Shown piece after piece: positions 1 to 8,902 of a stretch of DNA of 25,515 nt (within the stretch, counting starts at the first letter, position 1; every line of letters starts with the position of its first letter). The notes beneath the pieces are model-generated. The model searched no databases, was not told where the DNA came from, and was given only the letters and a program-made list of their open reading frames with translations. This stretch comes from a virus. The DNA is taken from positions 1 to 25,515 of IMG/VR virus record IMGVR_UViG_3300028384_000646; one strand, written 5' to 3'. The translations under genes were made by a program, and so were the position numbers.

Positions 1-560
1 TGTCAGAACCGCGCTTGTATTTTATGAGCGTGGAGGGAAAGTCCCTCACGCTTTCGACGGATCAACTACAGAACCCTACGCTTTGGCAAAAGGCTTGCAT
101 GGAACAGTTGGACATGATGCCACCTGTACCTACGCGCGGGGATTGGCAGCAGTTGATTAACGGGATGCTAAGTACAGCAACCAAACAAGAGGTGGCACCA
201 GAACTCACGAGAGCAGGGAAGTTTGAGAACCTGTTACGGAAGTTTTGCACAAGCCACATTCGGGCGGTGGCACCAGAGGAGGTGCTCTCGGGCAAACCTT
301 GGACGGACAAAGGCAAGACGATGTTCCGCATCGATGCTTTTGAAAAGTTCCTGCGCAACAATGATTTCACTGACTTCACTACGGGTCGGATACAGGAACA
401 CATTCAGCGCATGAACGGCAGCGACAAATGCCATGGTCCCTTAAATTACACGAAGGATGACGGGAAGCGTTCCTCGACCCGAGTGTGGTGGGTTCCCGAG
501 TTTGAAAACTTGGACACAGATATAGACATAAAGGAGAAGAAGTATGACGTTCCATTCTAA
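1..560 (+). CDS. C-terminal part of an unrecognised phage replication-region protein (5' end outside window)
   Basis: The frame is open to the left edge (in frame from base 3), so the apparent TTG start at base 15 is unlikely to be the true start and the gene is partial. About 185 residues are visible. They are soluble and mixed-charge, with no signal peptide or membrane segment. The last 80 residues (basic helix, short strand, then R-V-W-W-V-P) look like a small winged-helix-type ending. I do not recognise the family with confidence. Its place upstream of a helicase and a DNA polymerase suggests replication, for example the tail of a primase or helicase, but that is inference from context only. 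It overlaps the next gene by 17 bases, which suggests co-transcription and translational coupling. Confidence 0.6.
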   Translation, partial: SEPRLYFMSVEGKSLTLSTDQLQNPTLWQKACMEQLDMMPPVPTRGDWQQLINGMLSTATKQEVAPELTRAGKFENLLRKFCTSHIRAVAPEEVLSGKPWTDKGKTMFRIDAFEKFLRNNDFTDFTTGRIQEHIQRMNGSDKCHGPLNYTKDDGKRSSTRVWWVPEFENLDTDIDIKEKKYDVPF

Positions 561-777
561 CGAGGACAATCCGCAGCTTATGAAGCTGAAGGATGTGTGT
601 GAGATGCTGACGATCTCACGGGCGACTGTGTATCGATGGGTTGATGAGGGCAAGTTTCCTGAACCTGTGATACTTGGTCAGGAGGAAGGCAAGCGCAGCG
701 CAGTTCGTTGGTACGAGACTGACGTATTGGATTGGCTGAAGAGCAAGCCCAAGGGTGTTCAGAAAAATGATTCCTAA
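544..777 (+). CDS. AlpA-family helix-turn-helix DNA-binding protein
   Basis: A 77-residue protein. Residues 13-66 form an AlpA/excisionase-type winged HTH: a first helix around K-D-V-C-E-M-L, a recognition helix in S-R-A-T-V-Y-R-W-V-D, the wing F-P-E-P-V, and a closing D-V-L-D-W-L helix. AlpA-like proteins are small DNA binders acting as transcriptional activators or as excisionases (recombination directionality factors) in phages and islands. Here it lies between a replication-region gene and an SF1 helicase and overlaps the upstream gene by 17 bases. It could therefore regulate the replication operon or act as an Xis partner of an integrase, but no integrase is present in the window. The fold assignment is firm. 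The role is inferred. Confidence 0.85.
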   Translation: MTFHSNEDNPQLMKLKDVCEMLTISRATVYRWVDEGKFPEPVILGQEEGKRSAVRWYETDVLDWLKSKPKGVQKNDS

Positions 778-2308
778 TTCGGAATTGATTTTTGGTCCCC
801 CAGGAACGGGCAAAACCTACACCTTGATTAAAGAGGTGGAGAACGCTCTTGCACGAGGGATTGCACCTGACCGCATTGGTTATGTGTCTTTTACGAAAAA
901 GGCTATCCACGAGGCCGTAGAACGCGCCTGTGGGCAGTTTGGGATCGACCAGAAGCAACTGCCGTGGTTTCGGACGCTGCACTCGTGGGGGTTCAATGGC
1001 CTTGGAGCGAGTGCCAACGACATGATGTCCTCGGAAGACTGGGATGTCTTGGGTCGTGAGGTGGGCATGAAGTTCTCTGGAGCCTCGAAGGTCAACCCAG
1101 ACGATGGGGTCTTGCTGCCGCCCGAGGGCGAGTTCGAAAAGGGAGACGCGTATCTCCGTATGATCGACCGTGCTCGGTATCGCATGGTGCCTGTGGAGAC
1201 AGAGTTCAACGAGGCCGAGGACTGGAGCAAAGACTTTAACATCCTCCGCAGGGTGCAAAAAGAGTATGCGCTGTATAAGTCGAAGCTGAACAAGATTGAT
1301 TTCGTCGATCAGATCGAACTGTATATACAATCTGGTATACCACCACACCTCGAACTGCTCATCATCGATGAGGCACAGGACCTCACGCCACTGCAATGGG
1401 AGATGGTGAAGAAGATCGCTGAGAATGCCGAGCGGGTGATTATCGCAGGGGATGACGATCAGGCGATCCACAGATGGACGGGTGTCGATATACGCAAGTT
1501 CTTGAACTCATCGAGTAACGTCCGCGTGTTGTCCCAGAGTTTTCGTATGCCGCACAAGGTGCACCAACTCTCGCAGCGCATCGTTCAACGGATCAGCCTC
1601 CGCAAGGACAAGCTGTTTAATCCTACGGACGAAGAGGGCCGAGTAGACTGGCACTATAGCGCAGAGGATCTGGACTTGGACCGTGGTTCATGGACCTTGA
1701 TGGCTCGAACAAATAACTACGTTCGCCTCTGGGGAACCAAGTTGCGAGAGCAGGGGTACATGTATTCATACAAGGGACACAGCAGCGTGAACCAGAAGTC
1801 CGCTCATGCCATGCAGACATGGCGCAAGCTACAGGCGGGAGAGGGTGTCGAACTCGGATTGATCCGTGACCTGTATAAACATGTCCGCAAACGCGGGGAT
1901 GGGGCGGTCGTAAAGCATGGGGCCGCAGGACTGCTTGACGCTGCGTCACCTGACAGCTTCCTGACATGGGACGAACTGGTGGCACAGTTTGGCATGATCG
2001 CAGACAAAGAGCGGGACGCGTTCGAAGTTGCGAGGTTCGGGGAGGACGAAAAGTTGTACATCGAATCCCTGATACGTCGTGGCGAGGACATCACCTCGAC
2101 ACCTCGGATCAAACTGTCTACCTTCCACAGCATGAAGGGCGGAGAGGATGACAACTGCGCAGTGTTTTCAAAGGTGCCTCCGATCTGTGATCTGAGCAAC
2201 ACGAAGACACCGGACGATGAGCATCGCTGCATGTATGTGGGGATCACGCGTTCGAAGCAGAGTTTGCACATCATCGATCCTCCAGGGAGAAACAAGTATG
2301 AGTTCTAA
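767..2308 (+). CDS. UvrD/Rep-like superfamily 1 DNA helicase
   Basis: A 513-residue ATP-dependent helicase of the UvrD/Rep class. Visible motifs: Walker A GPPGTGKT (10-17), motif Ia Y-V-S-F-T-K-K-A (about 39-46), motif II DEAQ (201-204), motif III G-D-D-D-Q-A-I-H-R-W (228-237), motif IV with Q-S-F-R (257-260), motif V S-T-F-H-S-M-K-G (451-458) and motif VI V-G-I-T-R-S-K (491-497). It is shorter than cellular UvrD, mainly in the 2B region. I prefer the ATG at 767 because AAGGG sits about ten bases upstream; a GTG at 755 would add four residues. Its end overlaps the next gene by 11 bases. It probably unwinds DNA for the family A polymerase in this operon or acts in phage recombination or repair; which of these is inference. 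Confidence 0.93.
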   Translation: MIPNSELIFGPPGTGKTYTLIKEVENALARGIAPDRIGYVSFTKKAIHEAVERACGQFGIDQKQLPWFRTLHSWGFNGLGASANDMMSSEDWDVLGREVGMKFSGASKVNPDDGVLLPPEGEFEKGDAYLRMIDRARYRMVPVETEFNEAEDWSKDFNILRRVQKEYALYKSKLNKIDFVDQIELYIQSGIPPHLELLIIDEAQDLTPLQWEMVKKIAENAERVIIAGDDDQAIHRWTGVDIRKFLNSSSNVRVLSQSFRMPHKVHQLSQRIVQRISLRKDKLFNPTDEEGRVDWHYSAEDLDLDRGSWTLMARTNNYVRLWGTKLREQGYMYSYKGHSSVNQKSAHAMQTWRKLQAGEGVELGLIRDLYKHVRKRGDGAVVKHGAAGLLDAASPDSFLTWDELVAQFGMIADKERDAFEVARFGEDEKLYIESLIRRGEDITSTPRIKLSTFHSMKGGEDDNCAVFSKVPPICDLSNTKTPDDEHRCMYVGITRSKQSLHIIDPPGRNKYEF

Positions 2309-2468
2309 GTGGGACCACTACTGGGATGTCAGAGATGACGCCTTGTATATTTGGGAGAGGGGTGGCGTCTTGGTAGCCAAGATCGACCCAGAACATTTCG
2401 CTGCAATGGTTGCAGATTTAGCGGAGCACGTAAAATGGCAAGAAGCAAGTCGGACAAAAAAACAATAG
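2298..2468 (+). CDS. Small hypothetical protein in replication operon
   Basis: A 56-residue acidic, tryptophan-rich protein with no recognised domain. I placed the start at ATG 2298 rather than further upstream because an AGGGAGA ribosome-binding site lies just before it and the upstream stretch runs through the helicase end in another frame. It overlaps the helicase stop by 11 bases and the polymerase start by 34 bases, so it is probably coupled to both. The N-terminal half looks like two short beta strands (Y-W-D-V, L-Y-I-W) and the C-terminal half is an amphipathic helix. It may be an accessory factor of the replication proteins, but nothing in the sequence proves this. Confidence 0.6.
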   Translation: MSSKWDHYWDVRDDALYIWERGGVLVAKIDPEHFAAMVADLAEHVKWQEASRTKKQ

Positions 2469-4279
2469 CGTTTTTGGAACGGATGGAGATGGACAATCCC
2501 GAACCGGATTGGAGTTGCCCATCAGAGTATCCAGACCTGACGCAATATAAAATCATTGCGGTGGACTTGGAAACGCGTGACCCGAACCTCATGACCATGG
2601 GGCCAGGATGGCCTCGGAACGATGGTTACATCGTCGGTATTGCTGTGGCAGCGGGGGATCAGTCTTGGTACTTCCCGATCCGCCACGAGCATGGGCAGAA
2701 CATGGATCCGAAGTTCACGCTCAAGTGGCTCAAGAAGATGATGGCAACGCCACACATCGACAAGCTGTTCCATAATGCGACATACGATGTGGGTTGGCTA
2801 TTGGCAGAAGGGATCGAGGTCCAAGGACGGATTATCGATACGATGATTGCCGCGCCTCTGGTGGATGAGAACCGTTTCTCCTACAGCCTAAACAACTTGG
2901 GCAAAGATTATGTGGGCGAACGCAAGAGCGAGAAGGTTCTACGCGCAGCAGCAAAAGACTGGGGCATCGATCCAAAGGGTGAGATGTGGCGGCTTCCTGC
3001 TAAGTATGTAGGGGATTACGCGGAGCAGGATGCCTCGCTGACCTTACGGCTGTGGGACCGCATGAGGAGTGAGATCAACGAGCAGGATCTGCACCACATC
3101 TTCGCATTGGAGACTAGCCTAATTCCGCTCATGGTCAAGATGCGTTCTAACGGTGTGCGTGTAGATTTAGACAAAGCTGCGCAGGTTAAAGAAAAGTTAG
3201 CAGTCAAGGTGTCTGAGTTAACTTCTGAGATCAAACGACGTACGGGTGTGTTGATCGAGCCGTGGGCCAGTGCTTCTGTTGCACAGGTCTTTGAGGATGA
3301 GGTGGCGCAGATGATCGTGAAGCTACGAGAGTTTGATAAGGCAAGTGGCACGTTTGTGGACTCGATCCTACGGCACGAGCACAATGGACGTATATACACA
3401 GAATTTCACCAGCTTCGGAATGATGACGGAGGCACGGTGACGGGTCGGTTCTCTTCCTCGAACCCCAACCTCCAACAAATCCCTGCGCGTGACCCAGACA
3501 TCAAGAAGATGATCCGTGGGCTGTTCCTCCCTGAAGAGGGAACCAAGTGGGGATCGTTTGACTATTCGAGCCAAGAACCGAGGCTCTTGGTGCATTTTGC
3601 TGCGTCCATGCCTGACTCTATGCGGCACCCGATTGTCGATACGATTGTTGAGGAATACCACAAGGGTGATGTGGACCTGCACCAGATGGTCGCAGACATC
3701 GCAGGGATCGACCGTAAGGAAGCAAAGACCGTAAATCTTGGTATCATGTACGGCATGGGCAAAGGTAAACTAGGGGCGCAGCTAGGCATCTCTGACGCGG
3801 ATGCGGGACAGTTGATGGCAACGCATGAGCAAAAGGTTCCGTTCGTTCGTCAGCTTGCAAAGGTCGCCAGTAAAAGAGCCGAGGACCAAGGACAGATACG
3901 CACGTTGCTCGGACGGGTGTGCCGCTTTGATAAATGGGAGCCTAAAACATTTGGCTATAGTCAACCATTATCTTTGGAGGAGGCCAATAAAAAATATGGT
4001 GGCGTGGGTCATCTGAGAAGAGCGTTTACTTACAAGGCGTTAAACAAATTGATCCAAGGATCAGCAGCCGACCAAACGAAAAAAGCGATGGCAGACTGTT
4101 TTTCTGAGGGATTAACTCCTTTGCTGACTGTGCATGATGAGTTATGCTTTTCTATAGAGGGCGACGATCAAGCACGACGCATCAAGGACATTATGGAAAA
4201 CGGGTTGTCGGATGTCTTGAAAGTCCCCTCTAAGGTAGATGAAGAGTATGCTGACGATTGGGGAGGTATTGTAGGATGA
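2435..4279 (+). CDS. polA: Family A (Pol I-like) phage DNA polymerase with 3'-5' exonuclease
   Basis: A 614-residue replicative DNA polymerase. The exonuclease domain keeps its metal ligands: D44/E46 in V-D-L-E-T, N114/D118 in H-N-A-T-Y-D, and Y195/D199 in Y-A-E-Q-D. The polymerase domain shows T-G-R-F-S-S-S-N-P-N-L-Q (336-347), motif A F-D-Y-S-S-Q-E-P-R (375-383, catalytic D376), motif B K-T-V-N-L-G-I-M-Y-G (431-440) and motif C V-H-D-E (566-569). No 5'-3' exonuclease domain is present, as usual in phages. The position equivalent to E. coli Phe762 is Leu435. I chose ATG 2435, preceded by GGAG; an upstream in-frame start at 2351 would add 28 residues lying inside the neighbouring gene. It stops in an ATGA overlap with the next gene. 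Confidence 0.97.
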   Translation: MARSKSDKKTIAFLERMEMDNPEPDWSCPSEYPDLTQYKIIAVDLETRDPNLMTMGPGWPRNDGYIVGIAVAAGDQSWYFPIRHEHGQNMDPKFTLKWLKKMMATPHIDKLFHNATYDVGWLLAEGIEVQGRIIDTMIAAPLVDENRFSYSLNNLGKDYVGERKSEKVLRAAAKDWGIDPKGEMWRLPAKYVGDYAEQDASLTLRLWDRMRSEINEQDLHHIFALETSLIPLMVKMRSNGVRVDLDKAAQVKEKLAVKVSELTSEIKRRTGVLIEPWASASVAQVFEDEVAQMIVKLREFDKASGTFVDSILRHEHNGRIYTEFHQLRNDDGGTVTGRFSSSNPNLQQIPARDPDIKKMIRGLFLPEEGTKWGSFDYSSQEPRLLVHFAASMPDSMRHPIVDTIVEEYHKGDVDLHQMVADIAGIDRKEAKTVNLGIMYGMGKGKLGAQLGISDADAGQLMATHEQKVPFVRQLAKVASKRAEDQGQIRTLLGRVCRFDKWEPKTFGYSQPLSLEEANKKYGGVGHLRRAFTYKALNKLIQGSAADQTKKAMADCFSEGLTPLLTVHDELCFSIEGDDQARRIKDIMENGLSDVLKVPSKVDEEYADDWGGIVG

Positions 4280-4467
4280 AGACCCTTGGTTTCCGTGAAA
4301 TGCATCAAACTCAAATACACGAACTTCTGGATTTCATTAACTGTTCACTGAGTGCCGCTGCAATGGCGGACCCCGAAGTCTACGAGGAGATGAGCGAAAA
4401 GGCTCAAGACCTAGTAGAAATCTTCGGTGGGATTCAGATTGTTACTGAGACCTCCCTAGAGATTTAG
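4276..4467 (+). CDS. Small hypothetical protein, last gene of the replication arm
   Basis: A 63-residue protein predicted to be almost all helical, with two helices split near residues 27-34 and a hydrophobic C-terminal end. The ATG at 4276 overlaps the polymerase stop codon as ATGA, a typical coupled start, so I prefer it to the in-frame ATG at 4258. I recognise no domain. The last 26 bases overlap, on the opposite strand, the 3' end of the giant virion protein, so the two transcription units meet without an intergenic spacer. It could be a small modulator of the polymerase or a host-takeover peptide; the sequence does not decide this. Confidence 0.6.
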   Translation: MKTLGFREMHQTQIHELLDFINCSLSAAAMADPEVYEEMSEKAQDLVEIFGGIQIVTETSLEI

Positions 4468-7400
4468 CCAACGCCTGTGTTGCCGGATCGTTCCCTAAAA
4501 CAATAGGGTCTATAACGGCAGACGCAGTTTGCACAGGAGCAGGGGCCACGGGCAGTGATCCCTCTCTTTGTGGTAGCAGATCATCGAACACCCCAGTAGG
4601 TGCAGGTGCTGCCGGAGCAGGACTACTTGGAATTAGATCATCGAACACCCCAGTAGGAGCAGTTTGTGTTGGCGCAGGTGCCCGTGGCTTTTCTGCCGTG
4701 GGCTGTGATCGTGCAAGCGGCTCGTTGATCCGGCTCGATGTCATCTGATTGAACGTGGTGAACGGCACACGGCCTTCAACAAAAGAGCGACCCTCTGATT
4801 TACGTGCGGCGTTGATGTCCTTGGCTAGCTCACGAGATGCTGCCGTAGGGAAGAACCGCCCATCCATGATTGCATTAGCCTCTGCACGGCTCATGTTCGC
4901 GCCCTGCACAAGGTTACGGCGAATGTCAAAGTCTGACAAACCAAGTTCACGAGCCGACTGGATGTCCGCGTAGAGCTTGCTCTGCTCACGGTACAAGTTG
5001 TCGAGGTAGTTGCCCCACGCTGTGTTCATTTCCTCAATCGTAGCGTCCGCACGTTTGATCACACGAGTAGCTGTGGTTTTGGCATCCGTACGGCGAGGAC
5101 CATACTCCAAACCTTTGAAGGCAAAATCGTTCTGAAGATCCACGGTCATAGGAGTGAAGCCCGTGACCAGACGCGCACCTTCTTTGAATACGTTGTACTC
5201 TTCGCCGCGTTTCCCTGGGAGGCCAGTAGCTGCGCGGTACACACGCCCTGGCTCGAACTCTCCAGTCTTCACATTCTCGAACTCTCCGACCAGGCTAATG
5301 TATTCAGGGATGACCCCGTTAAGAATGTGCGCTACACCTTTGCCCACCTGATCGCCAATGCTTTCGGTGTTAGAATAGATTGTTGCACCCGTTGCGGTCT
5401 TACCACCACGACCTACACCAAGAGACGACAGACCCTCGCTTGGCAGTACGTCTCTCAAGCGTTCGAAGATCATGGATTCAGAACCAAACGGCTCTAAGAA
5501 CATCTCCAGACCTTTGAATGCACCCGCTGCGATCTGCTCTGCTTCGCTCTTGTCTAGCTTCCCTGCCTGTGTGTACTTCTCGACTGCCGCACGAACAGGA
5601 TCGAGGACAAAAGCGTACGGACTAACGTACGACAGATCGATGTAATCAATCTTGCCCTTCTGGTTGTTGTTCAGAATGACGATGTCATGACCCGCCATAT
5701 ACTCTGGTAGCTGTTCACGAAGAGACTCCATCTGCTCCTCTGTGGTGCCAGTGGCGATCATAGATCCACGGACCATGGACTTTGGAACGGTGCTAGCAAC
5801 TGCCATGTACGACATCAAACGCTGCGCACCCATGCCACGGATTTGTTTCTCCAGTGCGGCTGCGCGATCTGGACCCATACCTTCCCGCAGCGCAGGAGAC
5901 ACCTCGAAGGACATCTCCTTCAAACCACGATCTAGGATGTTTACAGAGTTACGAATGTTCTCTGAAGCAAACGATGTAAAGTTACCGAAGATCGGAACCA
6001 TGTCGATGGCGCGAACGGCTTTACCAACACGAGGATAAATCGGCATGGTATCTTTGACGATGTCACCTGCCATGACCTCTACCTGAGATAGTCCCTCAGT
6101 TAGTCGAGTGGCACCCGCTTCGCGTTTGATCAACCCGTTCTCGTTCAGTGCATCAAGAAGATATGGGTTGTCGCTAGAAAGTCTCGCCGCGTTGAACGCG
6201 TTCATGAGTTTCTTTTCTTCACCAAGAAGAGCCAAGCCTTTAAAGAACGTATCTGACTCGGAGTAAATCCGCTCGAATAGCTGCATGAACGGAATGTTGC
6301 TTTCGAATACATCGATTGCGTTGGTCAGCTTGCCAGAGACAGTTAGGTCTCTACCTGCGTTGCGGTATTCTTTTAGGGCGCGGGTTACCAAGCTGGTATC
6401 TGCTACACCCGTTAAACTGATCTTCTTGGCTAGCTGTTCCAGACCCGCCTCGTTGAGCGTATCCAAGCTCGATGTGAAGATCTTAAACATATCGGTGAAG
6501 TCAGTATCGCGTCCAAGGTTCGCGTTCCCTGCTAGCATACCCATGTTGCCGACGATGTTACGAACCTGCGCACCAGGGTTTGGTACGATTGTCATCTTCT
6601 GAGACAACGAACGCATGGCAGACAGGATCCCTGTGATCTCGCCCAAGGCCCCAGAACCAAGTTTCAAGGGCGCAGTAAGGGCACCATAGGATTCAGGCGA
6701 CACCATCATGCCTGTCAGGTTGCCGTAAGAACCGCCAAAGACATGCTGGATATCTGCGCTATCGCCTAGCTGCACGTACCCCGCATCCCGTAACTGGTTC
6801 TTGTAGCTCTCAACCACAGTCTCGGGCTTGATATAGTTGGGGTTATCAACTGTGCGCCCTGCGTCATCTGTGAGCGACATCGGAACACCGATGTTCTGGT
6901 CTCTTGCAATATCTCTAAAGGGCTGCATCGCTGCGTTGTATGCTTCCGGAGACATGTTTATTGCGTCTGGAATCTCTACAATAGCAGGGCGACCACCTTT
7001 TGAAAGACTGTCCAAGGCAGGTATAAGATCAGCAACCAATCCCTGCGGTCTCATACCAGCGTACATGTCGGCTGCGGCGTTGGCTTGAGCCATATCATTT
7101 ACTGTACGCTTGTAAACCTCAAGCGGATCAGTCAGTTCGCCTTTTAGTTTCCGAAGGCTCGGGCTGATGTCCAAAATCTCTTTGCGCTCTACGAAGATGT
7201 CGTCGATGGACTTCAAGACAGGACGCTCACGCGCCACAAGGCCAAAGCCTTTGCCCTTCTCTTTATCTACAATCGACTGACGTAGGTTTTTTAACGCCTG
7301 ATCGGGCGGCAAACCACCCATACCTTGAAGCCCGAGGGAATCGTATACTACTCGTTTGGCTTGCGCTAAATCGTTGGCACCTGGTGCGCGTCCTTTGCCA

Positions 7401-8902
7401 ACAACCAAATGGCTAGCGACTTCGTTGACCGCATCGTCAAACTCTTTGGAGGCCAGATCGAGGTTTTTGTAGAACTGAACAGGGTTGGTGTACTGTTCAA
7501 ACAAACGACGCAAATAGCCTGTCTGCTTTGCCTGTGCGTTCTGCATTTCTTTCAATGCTTTTGCAGCTTTGATCTGTGCAGGAGTAACCGCATCCTCTAG
7601 CTCGTACCGCCCTGTCTTGATGTCCGCCATGCGACGACCTGTGTCAGGATCGAGCTTGTATCCGATAGCCTCTTCAAGCTGCACAATGATGTTGTCGTCC
7701 AACGAAGCGCGGACCTCGATCATCTTGTCTGCGTGTTTAACTAGGGCATCGTCGCCATAGGCTTCGAGAGCCGCACGGTTGCCGATCAAGAACTGGCCTA
7801 ACGCACCCTTGAGTTGCTCGGCATCCACAGGGGTTTTGTCTTTGCCTAGTTTGGCAGCTTTGACAAATGCCTGGGCAGCTTTGTCCCAGTCCTCTGCGGC
7901 CTGCAAACCAATCTTTTCATACATGTCTGCCTTGGCACGAGCGTCCTGCACTGTTTCGTACAAACGTGTGTCGGCCCCACCAGAGGCAGTAAAGTATTCT
8001 TTGAACTTCTGGTTGGCAGCTTTCATGCCTTTCGCTAGCTTGGGTGCCGCACCAACATCGAGTGTTGTGCGATCTAATGCATCCAAACCTTTCATAAACC
8101 CTTCTGAAACCTTACTAGGTGCAGCACGTAAAGCACGAGCCGTAGCCGCACCTGCTTCAGTTTGACCGATGGCCCGAGAACCCATAGCCGCACCTTTTAG
8201 TGCAGTGTCAAACACGCCACTTAGCAGCGCATCCTCTGCACCAACACGCAGCTTATTGCGAAGACGACGCTTGGCTTCGTCACGACCTGAAAGCTCTGTA
8301 TCCTCCTCAGTCTTTAAGAACTCTGGAAGTATTTCAAAGTTATCCGATAGGGTAGCACGACCGTCGCTAGCTACGGCTGTACTGTACGCACCCGCTGCAC
8401 CTGCGGTTGCTCCCGTCAATCCGGTCCAAGTACCGAGGGCCTTCTGACCTGTCTTCGATGAACCAAAGTTAATAGCAGATGTAGTGAACTTACCGCGTCC
8501 TGCGGTGGACAGAGGTCTGCCCATCTTAGCAAGTTTTGCAGCCTGACCCGCTCGACCTAGCCATCCAGCAATAGGAATAAACCCTACACCAAATGCAACC
8601 AGATCCTCTGTAACCTCTCCGGCTGTACCCATCTCTGGTTTGATTGACTCGAACGCCTCGGTCACTGTGCGTGAGGTGTTGGTATCCAAAGCCATGTCCA
8701 GACCCAAAGCACCAAGTTCCGCGATCCCTTGAGGGACAGACACGACACCAGAGTAGATACCTTTCCCGACATCCTCAAAGACATCGGGCACAAGTCCTTG
8801 GTCCCCTGATAGGTAAGACCCTTTCTTCTCTGGAACTAGATCGGCAAATGCGCCCGAGGATTGAGCCTGGCCCCCTGGAACTAGATCATCAAAGGCTCCC
8901 AT
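4442..8902 (-). CDS. Giant internal virion / DNA-ejection protein candidate with terminal FDDL motifs
   Basis: A 1486-residue protein, the last and largest gene of the virion arm. It is mostly predicted helix, rich in alanine, lysine and glutamate, with hydrophobic glycine/alanine segments (for example around residues 105-125 and 155-180) that could insert in membranes. Size, composition and position after the tail genes match T7 gp16-like or other large podoviral ejection proteins. I see no clear lytic transglycosylase or peptidase signature. The motif G-[AV]-F-[DA]-D-L-[VIL]-P occurs twice at the extreme N terminus (about 2-9 and 17-24) and twice near the C terminus (about 1418-1425 and 1437-1444), the latter pair in a proline/alanine-rich linker. 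Its ATG overlaps the preceding stop as TAATG. The ejection role is inferred. Confidence 0.85.
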   Translation of the reverse strand: MGAFDDLVPGGQAQSSGAFADLVPEKKGSYLSGDQGLVPDVFEDVGKGIYSGVVSVPQGIAELGALGLDMALDTNTSRTVTEAFESIKPEMGTAGEVTEDLVAFGVGFIPIAGWLGRAGQAAKLAKMGRPLSTAGRGKFTTSAINFGSSKTGQKALGTWTGLTGATAGAAGAYSTAVASDGRATLSDNFEILPEFLKTEEDTELSGRDEAKRRLRNKLRVGAEDALLSGVFDTALKGAAMGSRAIGQTEAGAATARALRAAPSKVSEGFMKGLDALDRTTLDVGAAPKLAKGMKAANQKFKEYFTASGGADTRLYETVQDARAKADMYEKIGLQAAEDWDKAAQAFVKAAKLGKDKTPVDAEQLKGALGQFLIGNRAALEAYGDDALVKHADKMIEVRASLDDNIIVQLEEAIGYKLDPDTGRRMADIKTGRYELEDAVTPAQIKAAKALKEMQNAQAKQTGYLRRLFEQYTNPVQFYKNLDLASKEFDDAVNEVASHLVVGKGRAPGANDLAQAKRVVYDSLGLQGMGGLPPDQALKNLRQSIVDKEKGKGFGLVARERPVLKSIDDIFVERKEILDISPSLRKLKGELTDPLEVYKRTVNDMAQANAAADMYAGMRPQGLVADLIPALDSLSKGGRPAIVEIPDAINMSPEAYNAAMQPFRDIARDQNIGVPMSLTDDAGRTVDNPNYIKPETVVESYKNQLRDAGYVQLGDSADIQHVFGGSYGNLTGMMVSPESYGALTAPLKLGSGALGEITGILSAMRSLSQKMTIVPNPGAQVRNIVGNMGMLAGNANLGRDTDFTDMFKIFTSSLDTLNEAGLEQLAKKISLTGVADTSLVTRALKEYRNAGRDLTVSGKLTNAIDVFESNIPFMQLFERIYSESDTFFKGLALLGEEKKLMNAFNAARLSSDNPYLLDALNENGLIKREAGATRLTEGLSQVEVMAGDIVKDTMPIYPRVGKAVRAIDMVPIFGNFTSFASENIRNSVNILDRGLKEMSFEVSPALREGMGPDRAAALEKQIRGMGAQRLMSYMAVASTVPKSMVRGSMIATGTTEEQMESLREQLPEYMAGHDIVILNNNQKGKIDYIDLSYVSPYAFVLDPVRAAVEKYTQAGKLDKSEAEQIAAGAFKGLEMFLEPFGSESMIFERLRDVLPSEGLSSLGVGRGGKTATGATIYSNTESIGDQVGKGVAHILNGVIPEYISLVGEFENVKTGEFEPGRVYRAATGLPGKRGEEYNVFKEGARLVTGFTPMTVDLQNDFAFKGLEYGPRRTDAKTTATRVIKRADATIEEMNTAWGNYLDNLYREQSKLYADIQSARELGLSDFDIRRNLVQGANMSRAEANAIMDGRFFPTAASRELAKDINAARKSEGRSFVEGRVPFTTFNQMTSSRINEPLARSQPTAEKPRAPAPTQTAPTGVFDDLIPSSPAPAAPAPTGVFDDLLPQREGSLPVAPAPVQTASAVIDPIVLGNDPATQALAKSLGRSQ
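4578..4657. repeat. 23-bp direct repeat encoding the duplicated C-terminal FDDL motif
   Basis: A perfect 23-base direct repeat occupies 4578-4600 and 4635-4657, with starts 57 bases (19 codons) apart. It encodes the two C-terminal copies of the G-V-F-D-D-L motif of the giant virion protein. The near-identity at DNA level points to a fairly recent duplication, while the N-terminal pair of motifs is more diverged. Confidence 0.85.

Noticed and set aside
2351-2434. N-terminal extension of the DNA polymerase from the in-frame start at 2351
   Set aside because: The extra residues read through the overlapping 56-residue gene and resemble no polymerase N terminus; GGAG is properly placed before ATG 2435.
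4493-4508. Short inverted repeat CCCTA...TAGGG as a terminator between the two arms
   Set aside because: Only five base pairs, weak stem, no T-run after it, and it lies inside the coding end of the giant gene.
4442-8902. Lysozyme or transglycosylase domain in the giant virion protein
   Set aside because: I looked for a catalytic glutamate with the usual flanking motifs and for peptidase signatures and found nothing convincing by eye; a profile search would decide.
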